A DNA stretch of 64,000 bases. It comes from Calothrix anomala FACHB-343 (GTDB taxonomy: Bacteria > Cyanobacteriota > Cyanobacteriia > Cyanobacteriales > Nostocaceae). The DNA lies in the NCBI RefSeq assembly GCF_014696435.1, contig NZ_JACJQG010000013.1:62001-126000 (forward strand). Reading direction: 5' to 3'. Below the pieces are notes generated by a model. The model saw only the letters and a list, made by a program, of their open reading frames with translations. It made no database searches and was not told the origin of the DNA. The position numbers and the translations under genes are program-made. Below, piece by piece: positions 59,742-64,000 of this stretch (positions within the stretch are counted from its first letter, which is position 1; each line of letters opens with the position of its first letter).

Positions 59742-60320
59742 CTATTTATGGATTCCTAGATAAAACTGAAAATACGCACCCCAGTAAAATAAATTCACAG
59801 CTAATAATAGACCTTTACTGAAGTGCGATCGCATATTAGGAAATAGATAAATACTGGCGATTAATACTAAACAAATCTCTACGAAAGCGACGATCCCCCC
59901 GTAATGTCGGCGATCCCAGTAGGAAATGGGGCTAATAAAACGATAATCGCTCAACGGAAAAAAGTGCCGATGGGCGTCATCATGATGCACTGGTAAATCT
60001 AAAATTGAGTGCAATACCATACTGATAAACCCCATTTCTACAACTTGCCAATTTAAAAAATGGGCAATTATTACCCCGATTAATGCTAAAGGGATCGAGT
60101 GAAAAGTACTAATAATATTTTGCCAAAACGGCTGATAGTAAACTTCTGACCAAATTTGCTGTGACGGTAAACGATAGACAAACTTCATCAAGAAGTAGAA
60201 CAAAAATATTGGCACATCAGGCAAGATGGCACCGATGAAAATCGCGTGGCTTGCTTGATTGCGGATGTTTTGGCTGAAAACTACCAGATTGAGAATCGCA
60301 TGGCTAGGAGTATTCATCAC
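59742..60320 (-). CDS. DUF457-like polytopic membrane protein (putative metal-dependent hydrolase)
   Basis: This 192-residue protein has about four hydrophobic segments. The N-terminal TPSHAI plus a later ILPDVPIF and HSILDLPVHHDDAHRH resemble the DUF457/YdjM membrane-bound metal-dependent hydrolase family, whose histidine and aspartate residues could bind a metal. RFISPISYWDRRHYG is a well-conserved cyanobacterial signature in this group. The function is not established. It converges with the toxin-antitoxin pair (15 bases between stops). Confidence 0.65.
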   Translation of the reverse strand: MMNTPSHAILNLVVFSQNIRNQASHAIFIGAILPDVPIFLFYFLMKFVYRLPSQQIWSEVYYQPFWQNIISTFHSIPLALIGVIIAHFLNWQVVEMGFISMVLHSILDLPVHHDDAHRHFFPLSDYRFISPISYWDRRHYGGIVAFVEICLVLIASIYLFPNMRSHFSKGLLLAVNLFYWGAYFQFYLGIHK

Positions 60321-60874
60321 TGAAATTTAGTGAATTTGCTGACGACAATCGCTAATGGAATGTTTCCAAAAATTGATGTACGGTTAATATTTAAGCGATC
60401 GCGCAAATTGTAACAAATTTAGCTAAATCGCTGATTTTCTAGTATTAATGCCAGCAGTTTCTACTGATTGTCAGGAAATTTTTATATTATTTACCCAGTA
60501 TTAATAAAAACTTATCCCCAAAATTTCGCCTATATATATACTATTTGTAAACAAGTATTAAGAAATGCTTATTAATAAATGTTGCCATAACTTGATGAAA
60601 TTGTTAACGTGTGTATGACAGCGTTCTGGTTAATGCTTGGATTAAGGAGATTAAAAAACCTATGAGCTATATCCATGCAGCCAATTGTGCAAAGTCGTAA
60701 TTGTCAAACACCAAGAGAGAGATTTCTGCAGTTGGGAGGCTGACTATAAGGGATTTGTAGATTAACTCAGAAATTTCTCCTATCAAAGTTTTGATGTCAA
60801 TAAACATAACTAAATCGTCTTACCCTCCGGATGCGAGAACGCGGTAAGACTAAAGATTTTGGAGGTAAAAACTC
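60321..60874. other. Intergenic region (554 bp) upstream of the SDR gene
   Basis: It is AT-rich. A 12-codon frame with AAGGAG upstream (ATG 60661, MSYIHAANCAKS) might be a leader peptide. A hairpin GTCTTACC (60817-60824) / GGTAAGAC (60843-60850) lies in the SDR 5' region. There is no larger gene. Confidence 0.5.
60817..60850 (+). promoter_or_regulatory. 5'-UTR hairpin ahead of the SDR gene
   Basis: A perfect 8-bp stem with an 18-base loop ends 24 bases before ATG 60875. A strong GGAGGT ribosome binding site (60861-60866) lies between. There is no U-tract, so it is not a terminator; it could stabilise the mRNA or bind a regulator. Confidence 0.4.
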
Positions 60875-61759
60875 ATGAAGATTCAAGGTAAGGTAGCCCT
60901 GATTACCGGGGCTTCCCGTGGAATTGGGCGGGCGATCGCACTCGAATTAGCCCAACAAGGTATCAAGCGCGTGATACTATTGGCACGCGATCGCCAAAAA
61001 TTAGCCGCAGTCGCCGAAGAAATCGAAGCTATCGGCGCAGCAACCACCATCGTACCCATCGATTTAACCCAAGCGATTGAAGTAAATATCGCTGTAGCTC
61101 AACTATGGCGCGATTGCGGGGCAATTCATCTACTAATTAATTGTGCCGGAGTCGCTTACCAAACTCCATTTCTCCAATCGAAACTTCCTCAAGTTCAAGA
61201 AGAAATCTCCCTCAATTTATTAGGGATGTACAACCTCACCAGCCTGGTAGCGCGACGCATGGCGAACCACAGACAAGGAACAATTGTCAACGTCTCCAGC
61301 TTGATGGGGAAAATTGCTGCACCCACAATGGCGACTTATTCCGCCACCAAATTCGCCATTTTAGGATTTACTCAAGCCTTGCGCCAAGAACTAGCACCTT
61401 ACAACATTCAAGTGCAAGCATTATTACCTTCCCTCACCGATACAGACATGGTGCGCGGCTTTCAGTTATTTCGCTGGGTAATCCCCATGACACCCCAAGA
61501 AGTCGCCCAAACCTTTGTCGCAGGCTTGCAGAGAGACTCACCAGAAATTTTGGTAGGATGGCAAAGTCATCTCGCTGTATGGTGTCAACGCCTGACACCT
61601 TGGTTACTAGAACCAATTTTACAAATCGCAACACCGCCAGCCTTCAAACCCAAACAGCCGCAAAATATCCTGAGTGCGATCGCGCAAAAACTCAGCCTAA
61701 TTACCAGAGAATTACTCATATCCCGAAACATGGTATCTTTCGTCTCCGCCCGCAAGTAA
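60875..61759 (+). CDS. Short-chain dehydrogenase/reductase (SDR)
   Basis: This 294-residue classical SDR has the nucleotide site TGASRGIG (11-18), the NCAG motif (89-92; usually NNAG), catalytic Ser141/142 and the YSATK motif (Tyr155, Lys159). Arg residues around 38-42 (LARDRQK) suggest NADP(H). The C-terminal 50 residues beyond the SDR core (WCQRLTPWLLEPIL) are hydrophobic and could associate with membrane, as in SDRs that act on lipids. A strong GGAGGT ribosome binding site precedes the ATG. The substrate is unknown. It is a single-gene unit. Confidence 0.9.
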   Translation: MKIQGKVALITGASRGIGRAIALELAQQGIKRVILLARDRQKLAAVAEEIEAIGAATTIVPIDLTQAIEVNIAVAQLWRDCGAIHLLINCAGVAYQTPFLQSKLPQVQEEISLNLLGMYNLTSLVARRMANHRQGTIVNVSSLMGKIAAPTMATYSATKFAILGFTQALRQELAPYNIQVQALLPSLTDTDMVRGFQLFRWVIPMTPQEVAQTFVAGLQRDSPEILVGWQSHLAVWCQRLTPWLLEPILQIATPPAFKPKQPQNILSAIAQKLSLITRELLISRNMVSFVSARK

Positions 61760-62079
61760 CATAAGTAGGGGCACAACAAAGCTATTCTGCTTTTAAGTTG
61801 CACAATCTATCGTCAAGGCTGTTGACCGTTGACCGTTGACCGTTGACCGTTGACAGTCAACAACCCTTATTAATATGCAATTCAGATCCGCATTAGCCTA
61901 TGTTGTGCCCAAAATATCTCTCTTCTCTCTGTGTACTCTGCGCCTCTGCGGTTCAATCAATTATTTTTCAACCGCAGAGAACGCAGAGAACGCAGAGGAA
62001 AACATATTTTCTCCTCTTGGCGCTCTTGGCGTCTTGGCGGTTAAATAATCAAACCAACCTCATTGCGGAGCCACCAGAA
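61760..62079. other. Intergenic region with repeats between the SDR and GH57 genes
   Basis: It holds a GTTGACC heptamer array (61821-61862, ending in an inverted GTCAAC unit) and a CGCAGAGAACGCAGAGG-type dispersed repeat (about 61918-62042). The latter happens to keep the GH57 frame open upstream of its true start. Confidence 0.7.
61821..61862. repeat. Tandem heptamer repeat (GTTGACC) closing with an inverted unit
   Basis: Five GTTGACC units are followed by AGTCAACAAC, so the array ends with a short palindrome (GTTGAC/GTCAAC). Confidence 0.9.
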
Positions 62080-63579
62080 ATGCTGAAATTACCCGATAAT
62101 CTCCCCATTATCCCCGAAATCATCGATGGACTCCCCAATATTTCTGGTTGGGAAACAGAGGTTCTTTCCGTAGTCAACCACAACTCACCCGTATTTTTAC
62201 CAAAAACCAACCTGAGTTTAGATAATATTCAGTCCGGATTTGCGATCGCCTTACACATGCACCAGCCAACCATCCCTGCTGGCTATGATGGCGGACTAAT
62301 CAGCAATCTGCAATATATGTTTGAACATCAAGGTGAAGGCGATAACCACAACGCCGCACCTTTTGCCTATTGTTACAGCCGTATGGGCGATTTTATCCCC
62401 GAACTCGTCCATCAAGGTTGCAATCCCCGCGTCATGTTGGATTACTCTGGCAATCTGTTTTGGGGACTCAGACAAATGGGACGCAATGATATTATCAATA
62501 ATCTCAAACGCATCACTTGCGATCCCACCTATCAACCTTATGTAGAGTGGTTGGGGACAATGTGGAGTCATGCTGTAATTCCATCCACACCCATAGCAGA
62601 TATTAAATTACAAATTTTGGCATGGCAGCAACACTTCGCTGCAATTTTTGGTTGGGAAGCATTAGCGCGAGTCAAAGGCTTTTCTCCCCCAGAAATGCAC
62701 CTACCAAATCATCCCGATACTTTATTTGCATTTGTCAAAGCACTGAAAGAATGTGGCTATAAATGGCTATTAGTTCAAGAACATTCTGTAGAAACTATTA
62801 ACGGACAACCGCTAAGTTATAAACATTTACCACATCGTTTAATTGCGCGTAATTCTCAAGGCGAAACTATTAGTATTACTGCCTTAATTAAAACTCAAGG
62901 TTCAGATACTAAATTAGTCGGTCAGATGCAACCTTATTATGAAGCCAAAACTCTAAATAAACAACAATTAGGAGATGTATTAGTACCGCCAATTGTCAGC
63001 CAAATCGGCGATGGTGAAAATGGCGGCGTCATGATGAATGAATTTCCCAGTGCTTTTAAACAAGCTTGGGGGGATATGGTAAATCATGGCGGAGGTAAAA
63101 CAGGTGTCGTAGGATTTTGTGGTACAGAATATTTAGAATTAATTGAAGCGTCTGGCTGTAAACCAGAAGAATATACAGCTTGTCAGCCAGTCGGACAACA
63201 TTATATTTGGGAGCGAGTCGCATCAGATAATATCCAACCTGAAGGCGTTGAAAATGCCATTTTTGAATTAAAACAAACTAATCCTAATTTCCACATGGAT
63301 GGAGCTTCATGGACTAATCATATTAGTTGGATTAAGGGTTATGAAAATGTTTTGTCTCCTATGTATGAATTAAGTAGTTTATTTCACGATAAAGTCGATA
63401 CGTTATTAGTTGATTCTACAACTGCACCATCTTTAACTCAACAAGATAATTATCGCCAGTTACTATTAGATAATCTTCTCTTACAAACTAGTTGTTTTCG
63501 TTATTGGGGACAGGGTACTTGGACTGATTACGCCAAAGAAATTTATCGTCGTGGTGAAATTTTGTTAGATAAATTGTAA
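62080..63579 (+). CDS. Glycoside hydrolase family 57-like protein
   Basis: From ATG 62080 the protein has 499 residues and starts MLKLPDNLPIIPE; GGAG lies 8 bases upstream. An open frame reaches back to 61900, but those 60 codons are dispersed-repeat DNA. The GH57-type first motif ALHMHQP is clear, as are GFSPPEMHLPNHPD and further conserved acidic residues, fitting the (beta/alpha)7 barrel of amylase/glucanotransferase/branching enzymes. No signal peptide is seen, so it would act on cytoplasmic glycogen or maltodextrins. The exact catalytic specificity cannot be told from sequence alone. Confidence 0.85.
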   Translation: MLKLPDNLPIIPEIIDGLPNISGWETEVLSVVNHNSPVFLPKTNLSLDNIQSGFAIALHMHQPTIPAGYDGGLISNLQYMFEHQGEGDNHNAAPFAYCYSRMGDFIPELVHQGCNPRVMLDYSGNLFWGLRQMGRNDIINNLKRITCDPTYQPYVEWLGTMWSHAVIPSTPIADIKLQILAWQQHFAAIFGWEALARVKGFSPPEMHLPNHPDTLFAFVKALKECGYKWLLVQEHSVETINGQPLSYKHLPHRLIARNSQGETISITALIKTQGSDTKLVGQMQPYYEAKTLNKQQLGDVLVPPIVSQIGDGENGGVMMNEFPSAFKQAWGDMVNHGGGKTGVVGFCGTEYLELIEASGCKPEEYTACQPVGQHYIWERVASDNIQPEGVENAIFELKQTNPNFHMDGASWTNHISWIKGYENVLSPMYELSSLFHDKVDTLLVDSTTAPSLTQQDNYRQLLLDNLLLQTSCFRYWGQGTWTDYAKEIYRRGEILLDKL

Positions 63580-63797
63580 ATGTTCCTAACTGTAGGGGTG
63601 GGGTTGACTTGCGCTGATGATTTATACTTTTGTTAAACGCAAAGGTACGCTAAGGTTAACGCATTCGCCGTTAGGCGTTCCCGCAGGGTAGGTACGCAGA
63701 GTTTTTGAGGAGTTTAGGATTTTTGCTAAAGGTATATTGGTATGATTAAGGGTAAAATCACCAAATTTACTTTTAATCTTCAGAAAGAAATAACATT
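63580..63797. other. Short intergenic with dispersed repeats
   Basis: It contains AACGCAAAGGTACGCTAAGG and GGTACGCAGAG repeats with a nested CGCCGTTAGGCGTTCCCGCA unit (about 63663-63691). The reverse complement of that unit matches part of the insertion in MITE copy 3 (54516-54543). Confidence 0.6.
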
Positions 63798-64000
63798 ATG
63801 TTCAGGCAAAGGTGGCTGACTGGTTTAGGAATAACGGTACTACTATTACCATTAGTTGGCATTCACATAGGCGAAAAATATCTTAATATTTCTGCGTTAG
63901 CTACTGCAACAGCAGTTAAGATACCAAAAATTACAAGTAATTTAACAAATATTAATCAACATTTACTGCTGAATTACAAGCAGGAAAATTTAATTGCACA
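63798..64000 (+). CDS. Start of a membrane-anchored or secreted protein (partial)
   Basis: An ATG at 63798 opens a frame that runs off the window end (67 codons visible). It begins MFRQRWLTGLGITVLLLPLVG, a basic start followed by a hydrophobic helix, which fits a signal peptide or N-terminal anchor. The next residues are polar and Asn-rich (ITSNLTNINQHLLLNYKQEN). The family cannot be named from this part. It follows the GH57 gene by 218 bases of repeat DNA. Confidence 0.6.
   Translation, partial: MFRQRWLTGLGITVLLLPLVGIHIGEKYLNISALATATAVKIPKITSNLTNINQHLLLNYKQENLIA

Noticed and set aside
60661-60699. Calling the 12-codon frame MSYIHAANCAKS as a gene
   Set aside because: It has a good ribosome binding site but is too short to support without conservation data; it is listed as a finding only.

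Overview
The window looks like chromosome of a filamentous, probably heterocyst-forming (Nostocales-type) cyanobacterium. The evidence is the very frequent HIP1 octamer GCGATCGC, many short tandem heptamer repeats in intergenic DNA (TGACAAA, TCAAAAG, TTTTGAA, GTCAACA types), dispersed CGCAGAG/ACGCAAAG repeats, and the gene set: a probable ferredoxin-type glutamate synthase tail, dxr, infC, ilvN, pentapeptide proteins, a multi-PAS hybrid kinase, a neutral/branched-chain amino acid ABC transporter, Uma2 proteins and a DUF1400 hydrolase. No rRNA, tRNA or CRISPR array was seen.

Layout. 1-2.8 kb: tail of an upstream gene with a clear terminator, a membrane-anchored polysaccharide deacetylase, and 1.5 kb of AT-rich non-coding DNA. 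2.8-12.9 kb: six consecutive polytopic GT-C-type glycosyltransferases, including a tandem Gpi18-like pair. 13-24 kb: housekeeping and transport genes (dxr, CPA1 antiporter, DUF389 protein, an NTT-like transporter fused to HEAT repeats, infC, an alpha/beta hydrolase, a BON protein, ilvN). 24-36 kb: a pentapeptide/HhH membrane protein, a quinone oxidoreductase, a low-complexity WGxxGxxG protein and three tandem pentapeptide-repeat genes, interleaved with small mobile elements. 35.5-38.4 kb: an operon of a SelD-N-type flavoprotein without SelD, a TVP38/VTT membrane protein and a polyprenyl-phosphate glycosyltransferase. 38.5-45.1 kb: a complete five-gene ABC importer with two Uma2 genes among its subunits. 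45-49.5 kb: small hypothetical, aquaporin, histidine phosphatase, glucokinase, secreted protein. 50-54.3 kb: a 1436-residue hybrid kinase. 54.3-59.7 kb: mobile and repeat-rich DNA with a solo tnpB, a DUF1400 hydrolase, a 62-bp tandem array and a RelE/YafQ-type toxin-antitoxin pair. 59.7-64 kb: DUF457-like membrane protein, SDR, GH57 protein and the start of a membrane-anchored or secreted protein.

Functional links. The six GT-C enzymes would need lipid-linked sugar donors, and the DPM1/GtrB-type enzyme at 37.4 kb makes that kind of donor; together with the deacetylase this suggests cell-surface glycan work. The importer operon is self-contained: lipoprotein receptor, two permeases, two ATPases.

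The most notable signals are non-coding. Three non-autonomous elements share 16-bp terminal inverted repeats, and each is flanked by a perfect 10-bp direct repeat. A 161-bp element has a perfect 8-bp target duplication. Two families look like TA-target elements, one carrying a G-quadruplex-type tract. A small palindromic element has co-varying stems and one copy overlaps the 3' end of tnpB. Heptamer repeats supply or touch the start codons of both importer permeases. I did not find a clear new defence or biosynthetic system. All family names come from reading sequence motifs; no search was run.
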